13,997 bases of DNA from Nitrososphaeraceae archaeon (GTDB lineage: Archaea > Thermoproteota > Nitrososphaeria > Nitrososphaerales > Nitrosopumilaceae). The stretch is from assembly GCA_025922755.1 (NCBI GenBank), contig JAICHE010000010.1:1-13997 (forward strand). Direction: 5' to 3'. The notes below the pieces were generated by a model. That model made no database searches and was not told the origin of the DNA. It worked only from the letters and a program-made list of their open reading frames with translations. Shown piece by piece: positions 1 through 7,446 of the stretch (position 1 is its first letter; each line of letters opens with the position of its first letter). A program made the translations under genes and the position numbers.

Positions 1-9
1 ATTTTGTTG

Positions 10-723
10 TCATCTGTACATTGTATCTTTAAGATGTCTTGACTCTTCAACATCTTTTTTGATAGTTTGTTCTATTTTTTCTGCCTTTTTTTGCAATTCT
101 GGGATGTCGCATGAAGCACCTGGGATTAATTGCGACATAATCATACAAAGTCTTGCACTTGAACGAAAGTCTGGACTTGTTCCATCTGAAGGAAAAAGAA
201 TAACGATTACATCTTGATTTAACAAATTTCCTTCATTTAGAAGAATTCCTGGAATTCCTGGGATTGTTCCATGTTTTAGATTTTTTATTCCGGAATCTTT
301 GATTTTTTTTGTAGCACTGTTGGTACTTCCCACTGCCATGATTTCTCCATTGTTTTCATCTGCTTTTACAGGGACGCTACTAACAATTAATGATATTTTT
401 TGATCCTTGGCCCACAATAGCATTTTTTTTGCAATTTCTCTGTGTAGAGATTCCTCTAATGTAAGATGAGATAAAAATGCCGCTACTTTCAATTCACTGT
501 TTACAAAAATTCTTGTTGGGAAGTTTGGTTTACCATCTTTTATCAAACTAATCGGAGGGAAAACTTCTGAATCAACTATACCTGCTAATTTGAATTGAGA
601 TGTGTGTATCATTGATTCTGTTGCAATGACACTACTAAAACTCAAAGAAGGAAATCCATCAATCAGGTATCCTCCTTCTAAATCAAATTTTTTTAATTCT
701 TTAATTGTAATTTCAGGAAACAA
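10..723 (-). CDS. PAC2-family proteasome assembly chaperone-like protein
   Basis: A 237-residue protein of the PAC2 family, archaeal relatives of eukaryotic proteasome assembly chaperones (PbaA/PbaB type). These cytosolic proteins are thought to help assemble or cap the 20S proteasome. Visible family features are the N-terminal GGYLIDGFPSLSFSS stretch (residues 17-31), alternating beta strands and helices to about residue 180, the C-terminal segment PDFRSSARLCMIMSQLIPG (184-202), and a charged, Lys/Glu-rich C-terminal helix (207-232). The only usable start is TTG at 723-721: the frame opens at a TAA just upstream and has no ATG before it. The gene lies 76 bp downstream of deoxyhypusine synthase on the same strand, so co-transcription or a weak promoter of its own are both possible. 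A 9-bp tandem repeat encodes IPGIPG (residues 154-159). The family call is firm; the exact partner is not known. Confidence 0.8.
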   Translation of the reverse strand: MFPEITIKELKKFDLEGGYLIDGFPSLSFSSVIATESMIHTSQFKLAGIVDSEVFPPISLIKDGKPNFPTRIFVNSELKVAAFLSHLTLEESLHREIAKKMLLWAKDQKISLIVSSVPVKADENNGEIMAVGSTNSATKKIKDSGIKNLKHGTIPGIPGILLNEGNLLNQDVIVILFPSDGTSPDFRSSARLCMIMSQLIPGASCDIPELQKKAEKIEQTIKKDVEESRHLKDTMYR

Positions 724-752
724 TATTTCAATTTTCCTTGTATTGCATAATA

Positions 753-760
753 GTTTTTAT
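753..760 (-). promoter_or_regulatory. Weak TATA-like box upstream of the PAC2 gene
   Basis: The minus strand reads ATAAAAAC here, about 33 bp upstream of the TTG start. With the usual archaeal spacing, transcription would begin some 6 nt before the TTG. The match is modest in AT-rich DNA, and read-through from deoxyhypusine synthase is an alternative. Confidence 0.3.
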
Positions 761-799
761 CTACATTGATCTCAAAGACCCAATTTTTTTATCTTGAAA

Positions 800-1741
800 C
801 TATTTTTTTAATTTTGCAAGTAATGCTGCATAAATAAATGGCAAAATTGTTGTGACTTCGGCGTGTAGAGTGACTTGACGCGCTTTTTGAGTGACCTTTC
901 CCCAAGAAATTGCCTCTTTTACTAATGCCCCACTTAAACTTCCATCAAATTCTTGAGCAGTTGTAATGTAGCATGCATAGTCTAATCCTTCTCTGTATTG
1001 GTTCCACCAAAGAGTATGATGTTTGGAAATACCTCCCCCAATCATTAAAGAGCCTGATTTTTCTGCCTTGAAGATTAATCCTGAGAGTAAATTTGCATCA
1101 CTAATCAAATTTAATTTAAAATCTGCATGTTTTTGTGAGAACATCCAGATTTGACTCCCGACAGCACCGTCCATGATTCCTGGAACAACTACGTCAACAT
1201 TATTTTTGAATGCCCAATGTAAAAACGAGTCTTCTCCTAAATGCTTTCCAATCATCTTTGATATGTCTGCAGAAGACATTTCTTTAACCCCGTTTTGGTA
1301 TTCTTCTTCTAGAAATTCTTGCATTTTTTCTTCTATTAGTGGGCCATAACTTTCTAATGGGACCAACACATTTCCTAACCTGTGTATGTCTTGTTCAGCT
1401 AGTTCCGCATCATCCATGGTAAAACTACCCTCTTTGTAATGTGAATAATGCTTAGCTATATCATGATCTAATGCTCCACATGTAGTGATTACAACATTAA
1501 ACCATCGATTTTTTATCATGTCTTTGATAATTCCGCGGAGTCCAGTAGATACCACTGCGCCAACAAACGAGATGAATTTCAAGCATTTTTCATCACTTAT
1601 CATTTCTGATAAAATTTCTAAACTACTAGAAAGGTTGACTGCCTCAAAACCTCCGGACTGTGACAACTCCTCAAAAATTTTTTCTATAGGTGTTTCTGAA
1701 TTAATCTCTACATCTTTTACAGGACGACCTGGAGTTATCAT
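800..1741 (-). CDS. dys: Deoxyhypusine synthase
   Basis: Deoxyhypusine synthase transfers the aminobutyl group of spermidine to one lysine of translation factor aIF5A, using NAD; it is cytosolic and normally tetrameric. With the ATG at 1741-1739 the protein has 313 residues, a normal archaeal length. Family motifs are VVSTGLRG (64-71), TTCGALDHD (86-94), GIMDGAVGSQ (188-197), the catalytic-lysine motif GGGISKHH (235-242, lysine 240, matching Lys329 of the human enzyme), TTAQEFDGSLSGAL (260-273) and AISWGK. An in-frame TTG at 1762-1760 would add seven residues, but a TATA box sits directly in front of it. That box instead places transcription start at about the ATG, so I chose the ATG as a leaderless start. 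The gene diverges from inositol-phosphate synthase. Its substrate aIF5A is not encoded in the window. Confidence 0.95.
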   Translation of the reverse strand: MITPGRPVKDVEINSETPIEKIFEELSQSGGFEAVNLSSSLEILSEMISDEKCLKFISFVGAVVSTGLRGIIKDMIKNRWFNVVITTCGALDHDIAKHYSHYKEGSFTMDDAELAEQDIHRLGNVLVPLESYGPLIEEKMQEFLEEEYQNGVKEMSSADISKMIGKHLGEDSFLHWAFKNNVDVVVPGIMDGAVGSQIWMFSQKHADFKLNLISDANLLSGLIFKAEKSGSLMIGGGISKHHTLWWNQYREGLDYACYITTAQEFDGSLSGALVKEAISWGKVTQKARQVTLHAEVTTILPFIYAALLAKLKK

Positions 1742-1762
1742 AATATGATTTTTTGATTTCAA

Positions 1763-1770
1763 GTATAAAA
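1763..1770 (-). promoter_or_regulatory. TATA box for deoxyhypusine synthase
   Basis: The minus strand reads TTTTATAC, centred about 26 bp upstream of the ATG at 1741. This is the spacing expected for an archaeal TATA box driving a leaderless transcript, and it is the reason for preferring the internal ATG over the TTG at 1762. Confidence 0.6.
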
Positions 1771-1780
1771 TTCTGCCTTA

Positions 1781-1793
1781 AAAGATAATCTTT
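1781..1793. promoter_or_regulatory. 13-bp palindrome, candidate operator between divergent promoters
   Basis: AAAGAT and ATCTTT flank a single central A, a perfect inverted repeat. Its centre (1787) is almost equidistant from the two divergent TATA boxes (1763-1770 and 1807-1814). The position suits a dimeric regulator controlling both deoxyhypusine synthase and inositol-phosphate synthase. A palindrome this short can occur by chance in AT-rich DNA. Confidence 0.3.
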
Positions 1794-1806
1794 CTTTTGA
1801 AGAAAA

Positions 1807-1814
1807 CTTTAAAC
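1807..1814 (+). promoter_or_regulatory. TATA box for inositol-phosphate synthase
   Basis: CTTTAAAC preceded by an A-rich BRE-like stretch (1800-1806), centred about 28 bp upstream of the ATG at 1839. It predicts a leaderless or nearly leaderless transcript starting at that ATG. Confidence 0.6.
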
Positions 1815-1838
1815 CCGCCAAATTACACCAAATTTCGA

Positions 1839-2933
1839 ATGGCAGGGAGAATCAAAGTCGGTTTAGTTGGAATTGGAAATTGTTTTTCAGGTTTAATTCA
1901 GGGTATTGAATACTATAGACAAAATCCCTCTCAAGAGGTTACTGGAATCATTCACGATAATTTAGCAGGATACACAATTCATGATGTTGATTTTGTATGT
2001 GGATTTGATGTGGGCGAAAATAAAATTGGAAAGCCAATCAATGAGGCAATTTATGAATATCCAAACATGGTTGATTGGATTCCAAAAGATTCTATGCCAA
2101 AAACCGATGCCAAAGTGTATGAAAGCCCTGCATTAGATGGAGTGGGACTTTGGGTTGAAAATCGTATAAAACCAATTAAGAGTGACAAAACAGACGACCA
2201 GCTAGCAGAAGAAATTAAAAAAATACTCAAAGAGACAGGAGCTGAAATTATCGTTTCTTATTTACCTGTAGGCTCTGACAAAGTAACTGCATTTTGGGCT
2301 CAAATTTGCCTTGATACTAACACGGCTTTTGTTAATTGTATTCCATCTTTTATTGCCTCTGATGAAAATTGGGCAAAAAAATTCCAAGAAAAAAATATTC
2401 CAGTAATTGGAGATGATATTAAAGGTCAAGTAGGTGCTACCATTGTCCACCGAACCCTAGCTAAACTTTGTAGTGATCGTGGAACCAAAATAGAGAAAAC
2501 ATATCAAATTAACGTTGGAGGAAATACTGATTTCCTAAACATGAAAGAACAGGACAGACTAGTATCTAAAAAAATATCAAAAACCGAAAGCGTTCAAAGT
2601 CAACTTGCTACAAGACTTGATGATGATCAAATTTATGTCGGCCCATCCGATTTTATTCCATTTTTAGGCAACACTAAACTCATGTTCATGAGAATTGAAG
2701 GTAGACAATGGGCCAACATTCCATATAATATGGAAGTGCGTCTTGAAGTAGATGATAAGGCAAACTCTGCAGGAATTGTTATTGATGCTATTAGATTGGC
2801 AAAAATAGCTCTTGATAGAGGTATAGGGGGCCCAATAAAACCGGCTAGTGCATATTTAATGAAACATCCTATAGAACAAATGCCTGACGTTAAAGCAAAG
2901 GCAGAATGTGAAAGTTTTGTTGCAGGAAAATAA
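1839..2933 (+). CDS. ino1: myo-Inositol-1-phosphate synthase
   Basis: Converts glucose 6-phosphate to 1L-myo-inositol 1-phosphate with NAD as a recycled cofactor; in archaea the product feeds inositol phospholipid head groups. The protein has 364 residues from the ATG. It shows an N-terminal Rossmann glycine motif (VGLVGIGNC, 7-15), the central SYLPVGSDK segment (140-148), GDDIKGQVGATIVHRTL (191-207) and NVGGNTDFLN (225-234), and a conserved C-terminal DDKANSAG stretch (305-312), all typical of the synthase. The frame stays open back to a TTG at 1797, but a TATA box lies inside that extension and the extra residues resemble no family N-terminus, so I start at the ATG. The gene stands alone, divergent from deoxyhypusine synthase and convergent with the amidohydrolase, whose stop codon is 3 bp away. 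Confidence 0.93.
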   Translation: MAGRIKVGLVGIGNCFSGLIQGIEYYRQNPSQEVTGIIHDNLAGYTIHDVDFVCGFDVGENKIGKPINEAIYEYPNMVDWIPKDSMPKTDAKVYESPALDGVGLWVENRIKPIKSDKTDDQLAEEIKKILKETGAEIIVSYLPVGSDKVTAFWAQICLDTNTAFVNCIPSFIASDENWAKKFQEKNIPVIGDDIKGQVGATIVHRTLAKLCSDRGTKIEKTYQINVGGNTDFLNMKEQDRLVSKKISKTESVQSQLATRLDDDQIYVGPSDFIPFLGNTKLMFMRIEGRQWANIPYNMEVRLEVDDKANSAGIVIDAIRLAKIALDRGIGGPIKPASAYLMKHPIEQMPDVKAKAECESFVAGK

Positions 2934-2936
2934 TCA

Positions 2937-3674
2937 TTAGATAAAATTTTTAGAATCTGAAAATCTTATTTTTCTTGTTTTTTCAAATTTTGATAAATCA
3001 AAGCTTTTGACTAGAAATCCTTCTTTCTGAATTTGCGTAACTTTAGGGATGACGACTTTGTCTTTTTCATTTAGATCTATTATTGTGCTATTTCCCCCAT
3101 ATTTTCTACTTGATACATTGGCAGCTAAAATCGGGACTCTGTTTTCCAAGGATCTTGCTTTAACGTATGTTTCCCAAGGATTTATTCCTCTTCTGACTAT
3201 TCTACTTGGGGAAAACAGAATCTGAGCCCCTTTTTTTACAAAAGTCTCTGAAACTCTTGGAAACACCATATCGTAGCAGATTACCACTCCAAATTTACAT
3301 GCTGTATCAAAAATTTTAGCCTCCCTTCCAGGCATGACAGTTTTTTTTTCATAATCAAAGGGATGTATTTTTTCCTGCCTTCCGATAATCTCTCCATGTG
3401 GGTTAATTATGGGGGCTGATATTGTCACTCCTTCCGTATTTTTTTGATAAAAAGCTCCTGGAATAATGGTCATTTGATACTTTTTGGAAATTTCCTTAAA
3501 ATCTTTGAACTCTGTATCAAAGTCCTCAATATCATTATTTTTTAACCACTGCTCAGGCAGGCATACAATACTGGTTTTTCTCTTTCCAAGCTTTTCTAAG
3601 AATTTTGAAACTCTGGAAACACCTTCTTGATTTGAAGAGTAGGCTCGAGTTTGAATTAATCCTGCCTTGAGCAT
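2937..3674 (-). CDS. Carbon-nitrogen hydrolase (nitrilase superfamily)
   Basis: A 245-residue cytosolic enzyme of the nitrilase/amidase superfamily, which hydrolyses C-N bonds of amides or related compounds. The catalytic triad is visible: Glu41 in CLPEQW, Lys102 in RQEKIHPF and Cys133 in VVICYDMVFP. The single-domain length fits stand-alone members such as Nit/omega-amidase or carbamoylputrescine-type amidases, but the true substrate cannot be read from the sequence. The C-terminus is basic. The start is the ATG at 3674-3672, 26 bp from the centre of a TATA box. The gene is monocistronic, convergent with inositol-phosphate synthase (3 bp between stops), with no pathway partner beside it. Confidence 0.85.
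   Translation of the reverse strand: MLKAGLIQTRAYSSNQEGVSRVSKFLEKLGKRKTSIVCLPEQWLKNNDIEDFDTEFKDFKEISKKYQMTIIPGAFYQKNTEGVTISAPIINPHGEIIGRQEKIHPFDYEKKTVMPGREAKIFDTACKFGVVICYDMVFPRVSETFVKKGAQILFSPSRIVRRGINPWETYVKARSLENRVPILAANVSSRKYGGNSTIIDLNEKDKVVIPKVTQIQKEGFLVKSFDLSKFEKTRKIRFSDSKNFI
2945..2983 (+). terminator. T-rich termination region after inositol-phosphate synthase
   Basis: Three runs of T on the plus strand (2947-2951, 2969-2973, 2978-2983) follow the stop codon within 50 bp. Archaeal RNA polymerase terminates at such T-rich tracts. They lie inside the 3' end of the opposing amidohydrolase gene, where they encode its lysine- and phenylalanine-rich tail. Confidence 0.45.
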
Positions 3675-3685
3675 AAAATCATTAA

Positions 3686-3697
3686 ATTCAATTGAAT
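3686..3697. promoter_or_regulatory. 12-bp perfect palindrome downstream of the amidohydrolase TATA box
   Basis: ATTCAATTGAAT is its own reverse complement. It abuts the TATA box (3697-3704) on the transcription-start side of the minus-strand promoter, where a bound regulator would obstruct polymerase. It is short and AT-rich, so chance occurrence is plausible. Confidence 0.22.
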
Positions 3698-3704
3698 AAT
3701 TATA
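3697..3704 (-). promoter_or_regulatory. TATA box for the amidohydrolase
   Basis: The minus strand reads TATAATTA, centred 26-27 bp upstream of the ATG at 3674. This again predicts a leaderless transcript. Confidence 0.5.
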
Positions 3705-3787
3705 GGTAGTCTAGAGTTGAATAGCCACTCACACTCATTTAATGATTGAATTAGAACAAACAATTGCTTTACACAAATTAAACAAAA

Positions 3788-3795
3788 TTTAAAAT
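3788..3795 (+). promoter_or_regulatory. TATA-like box upstream of SMC
   Basis: TTTAAAAT on the plus strand is the best TATA match in the 247-bp gap before smc. It would start transcription near 3816, about 106 nt before the TTG of SMC and at the ATG of a 59-codon ORF (3816-3995). A weaker match closer to smc (ATTATC at about 3892-3897) would give a leaderless smc transcript. I cannot tell which is used. Otherwise this gap shows no RNA gene or mobile element. Confidence 0.35.
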
Positions 3796-3921
3796 TTTGG
3801 TGGAGATCAGGCTACATGCACCATTACGAAAAATATGATAGTAAAACAAGAAAAATTACTCAATTATGTCAATTAAACTTGTTAACCATCGATTATCCGA
3901 CCAATTGGGAACTTCATTCTA

Positions 3922-6900
3922 TTGGTACATGTAAAAAAAGTAGAGATCTTTGGTTTCAAATCATTTGGGTTCAAAAACACCACTGTACAGTTTGAGCCTG
4001 GACTGATTTCTATTTCGGGTCCCAATGGTTCTGGAAAAAGTAACATTCTTGATGCAATAATTTTTGCAATGGGTGAGAACAAACCCAAAGTTATGAGAGT
4101 TGATAAATTAAGATCTTTAATTCATGATATTGAAGGAGCTCGACGCGGACCAAAGATGGCACGCTCAAGTGTTCATTTTGATAATTCTGATAGAAAAATA
4201 CCTGTTGATTCGGATAATGTGGAGATTACTAGAGAGATGGATGATAAAGGTGAAAACACATACTATCTTAATAAAAAGAAAACAAACCGTGGCCATATTT
4301 TGGATCTTTTAGATGTGGCAAATGCTGGATTGGGACAACTCAATGCAGTCCAACAGGGAACTGTAACTAGGATCTCAGAATTTACATCTGAGGAAAAAAG
4401 AAAAACCATTGAGGATCTGGTTGGACTTTCCTACTTTGATGATAAAAAAGCAGAATCTCTTAAACAACTGGATGATGCAGACAGACGTCTTGAAATAGCC
4501 CTCGCAAAAATGGGTGAGATAAAAAAAAGAATTGATGAATTAGAAGAAGAAAGAAACCAAAAATTACGCAGTGATTTCCTTCAGCGAGAACTTAACAGGT
4601 ACAATGCGATAAACGCCGCAAATAAAATGAAGGTAGTTCTGAGTCAAAAGACCACAAAAGAATCCTCCTTACATGAAATTTCCTCACAAATTAAGGAATT
4701 TGATGAGCAAAGAGAGGTCCTTGGGAAGGAGATAGATGCCCTTGAAGGTGAAAAATCAAAATTAATGCAAGAGGCTGACGCCTATAATCAAGCAAAATCT
4801 TCTATTGATTCTGAACTCAGTGAAGCCATGCAGCAATATGAGGTGTTCAACAGCAACATTGTTGCTTCAAACAAAAGATTGGAACAAATTGCATCTAGAA
4901 TTCCAGAAATTGATACCGAACTTGAGGTGATTTCTGAAAGTCGAAATGACATAGAATCAAAACTATCTCAAATTAAAGAATCAATTTCTGAAACCAATCA
5001 AAGAGTGAAAAAAGTCAATGATGACATGCATGAAATTGATTCTATTAGAGATAAAATTTTAGAGGAACAATCACAAGCATCTGCAAAAAAATTAGAGATA
5101 GATAACAAAATTAAAAAATTAACTGATGAACTAAACACTGCTAAAATTAAACTCTCTTCAACAAATAATGAGAAAGAAGAAATAGAAAACAAAATCAATT
5201 CAAACAGCACAAAACTTATTGATATCCAACAGGATATTTCAAAATTATCTGGTTATGAAGCTAGATTGGAATCAATGCTAAATAATCACAAGGCTACCAT
5301 CACAGAATTAAAAACAAGAATAGCTAAACTCAATTCCAAAAAATCTAAAATTCAAAAAGATTCTGAAGAGCTGAATTTAATTTTAGAAAAATCAAGTAAA
5401 GCAGCTCATCAGTATGAAACAAAAATTAAAACAGTGAAAGGAATAATGCATGAAGATTACACGGTTGCAAAACTGAAAGAGGATGCAGATAAACTCGGTA
5501 TTGAGGGATTAGTGTATGAGATGATATCTTGGGACAAGAAATACGAAAGATCAGTATTGGCAGCTAGTTCTGATTGGATTAAAGCTATTGTTGTAAATGA
5601 TTTTGCAACCATGCTGGGAATTGCAGAGGCTGCGCGTTCTCAAAATTTACCGAAATTAAAAATAATTCCTTTGGATGCAATTCCAAACTTCAAGTTGAAA
5701 CTTCCTAGAGATCATGGAGTGATTGGGGTTTTGTCTGACTTTGTCAAGTGTGACCCTGAATACACTGCCCTCAAAACATTCCTATTTGGAAACGTGGTAT
5801 TGGCAAATTCTCAAGAATCTGCATATAAAATATCCAAATCAGGCTACAAATCTGTCACTCTTGAAGGTGAATTCTTTGAAGCAAAGGGTGGAGGGGTGGT
5901 AATTGATATCAACTCCAAAATCTCTAAACTGACAAAAATCATCTCCTTGAGCTCTTCCATTGATGGACTTTTACAATCGATAAGTCTTTTGAAAAAATAC
6001 ATTCTCAAGAAAAAACACACTCTTGAAAAAATAGAGAAATCAATTCAAAATTATTCAGACCGATTATCGATTTCTGAAAAATCTTCTGTGTCTACAGATG
6101 AAAACTATTCCAACCTTAAATCGAGAATTTCTTCTGCAAATAAAATGAAAGATCAACTAATACAAAGAATCACTGAACTCAAATCAAAAAATACTTCATT
6201 GACTGCTGAATTATCTACTCAAGAATCTCATGTTGAATCATTAATTGAAAGAATCTCAATGGTAGAAGAAAATTATGCCAGTGGAGAACAAACTCGTATT
6301 TCAAATGAGTTGACAAAAATAAATCAAAGAAAATCAGACATTGAAAAATTACATACTATGATTATGAATGAATTTCGAGATAAGAACTCTCAGCTTGCTG
6401 CAATTGAATCCGAAGAAAACAGATCAAAGTCTCAATCAAAAAACCTTCATGAAGAGAAATTATCCCTTATTTCACAAAGAGAGGATTTAGAAAATAAAAT
6501 CAAAAATTTATCTAAGGAAAAAGAAGTCAAGCAAGAAGCCTTAGAAAAATTGAGGGAAAAAGAGCAGGAGCTTATCTCGACATCTGGAACATCTATTGGT
6601 CAAATCAAAGAATATGATGATAAACTAAAAATCCTTATTGAAAAAAATCAAACTCTAACAAAGGAGGTGAACTCTCTTGAAAGACAATCAGATTCGATTA
6701 ATCGAGATTTGCGGGATCTTAATGAAACTGAATCAAAACTTCATGGATTGCTAGATACTTTTGGTTTTGACTCTAATATGGAAACCTTCGATGTTGAACC
6801 AATCGTTCAAGGATTAAACGCAGAATTAAACACTCTCAATGCTCTCAATGCAAAGGCTCCGGAAACCTATCTGGAAGTCTCCTATGGTTATCGTTCTATG

Positions 6901-7446
6901 TCTTCACGTAAAAATTCTCTGGAAGAAGAACGCAATTCAATTGTTAAATTCATTGAGGGAATAGAAAAAGACAAGCGACAAACATTCTTGGATGCATTTG
7001 ACCTTGTGGATAAAGAAATTAGATTGATTTTTAGCAAAATGACTGGAGGAAATGCATGGCTTGAATTGCAAAATGAAGATGATATATTCAATTCTGGAAT
7101 TTCATATCTAATTCAATTTAAAAATAAACCAAAGAGAGAATCTACATCTATCAGTGGCGGCGAAAAAACTTTGGCAGCAATTGTATTTGTCCTTGCTTTG
7201 CAAAAATTAAAACCATCTCCATTTTACTTGTTTGATGAAGTTGATGCGCACCTTGATGCTCCAAACGCAGAAAAACTCTCAAATATTTTAGAAGAAAGGT
7301 CAAAAGAAAGTCAATTCATAATGGTCTCTTTGAAAGATTCTGTTGTAAACAAGGCTAAACTCATTTATGGTGTTTATCCTAAAAACGGAGTTTCTCAGGT
7401 AATAACTTACAAGGACAAAAGAATGCCTTCAGTAAAAACCTCTTAA
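3922..7446 (+). CDS. smc: Chromosome segregation protein SMC
   Basis: A 1174-residue SMC ATPase, which dimerises and works with a kleisin to compact and separate chromosomes. The layout is complete: N-terminal head with Walker A GPNGSGKS (33-40) and the Q-loop NAVQQGTV (141-148); a long Glu/Lys-rich coiled coil (about 170-500); a globular hinge (about 510-660, including the GIEGLVYEMISWDKKYE region and a glycine-rich EAKGGGVV); a returning coiled coil (about 670-990); and a C-terminal head with the ABC signature ISGGEKT (about 1076-1082) and Walker B FYLFDEVD (about 1098-1105). The start is the TTG at 3922, giving MVHVKKVEIFGFKSFG, a classic SMC N-terminus; the frame has no ATG before its upstream stop. 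ScpA/ScpB partners are not adjacent. Its stop codon overlaps that of the converging ABC ATPase gene. Confidence 0.95.
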   Translation: MVHVKKVEIFGFKSFGFKNTTVQFEPGLISISGPNGSGKSNILDAIIFAMGENKPKVMRVDKLRSLIHDIEGARRGPKMARSSVHFDNSDRKIPVDSDNVEITREMDDKGENTYYLNKKKTNRGHILDLLDVANAGLGQLNAVQQGTVTRISEFTSEEKRKTIEDLVGLSYFDDKKAESLKQLDDADRRLEIALAKMGEIKKRIDELEEERNQKLRSDFLQRELNRYNAINAANKMKVVLSQKTTKESSLHEISSQIKEFDEQREVLGKEIDALEGEKSKLMQEADAYNQAKSSIDSELSEAMQQYEVFNSNIVASNKRLEQIASRIPEIDTELEVISESRNDIESKLSQIKESISETNQRVKKVNDDMHEIDSIRDKILEEQSQASAKKLEIDNKIKKLTDELNTAKIKLSSTNNEKEEIENKINSNSTKLIDIQQDISKLSGYEARLESMLNNHKATITELKTRIAKLNSKKSKIQKDSEELNLILEKSSKAAHQYETKIKTVKGIMHEDYTVAKLKEDADKLGIEGLVYEMISWDKKYERSVLAASSDWIKAIVVNDFATMLGIAEAARSQNLPKLKIIPLDAIPNFKLKLPRDHGVIGVLSDFVKCDPEYTALKTFLFGNVVLANSQESAYKISKSGYKSVTLEGEFFEAKGGGVVIDINSKISKLTKIISLSSSIDGLLQSISLLKKYILKKKHTLEKIEKSIQNYSDRLSISEKSSVSTDENYSNLKSRISSANKMKDQLIQRITELKSKNTSLTAELSTQESHVESLIERISMVEENYASGEQTRISNELTKINQRKSDIEKLHTMIMNEFRDKNSQLAAIESEENRSKSQSKNLHEEKLSLISQREDLENKIKNLSKEKEVKQEALEKLREKEQELISTSGTSIGQIKEYDDKLKILIEKNQTLTKEVNSLERQSDSINRDLRDLNETESKLHGLLDTFGFDSNMETFDVEPIVQGLNAELNTLNALNAKAPETYLEVSYGYRSMSSRKNSLEEERNSIVKFIEGIEKDKRQTFLDAFDLVDKEIRLIFSKMTGGNAWLELQNEDDIFNSGISYLIQFKNKPKRESTSISGGEKTLAAIVFVLALQKLKPSPFYLFDEVDAHLDAPNAEKLSNILEERSKESQFIMVSLKDSVVNKAKLIYGVYPKNGVSQVITYKDKRMPSVKTS

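Noticed and set aside
1485..1748. 87-codon open frame on the plus strand opposite deoxyhypusine synthase
   Set aside because: Entirely antisense to a well-supported gene and without motifs or a promoter.
1797..1838. In-frame N-terminal extension of inositol-phosphate synthase from a TTG
   Set aside because: The TATA box for the gene (1807-1814) lies inside the extension, and the extra 14 residues do not look like the family N-terminus, whereas the ATG at 1839 sits at leaderless spacing.
3742..3792. 16-codon ATG-started frame in the gap before smc
   Set aside because: Very short, with no promoter or ribosome binding site at a suitable distance.
3675..3921. Possible tRNA or structured RNA gene in the largest gap
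   Set aside because: I found no cloverleaf, no GC-rich stems and no C/D or H/ACA box pair; the region is AT-rich and explained by promoters.
6829..6850. Short tandem repeat CTCTCAATG in smc
   Set aside because: Two copies of a 9-bp unit encoding TLNALN within coding sequence; too small to indicate a repeat array or mobile element.
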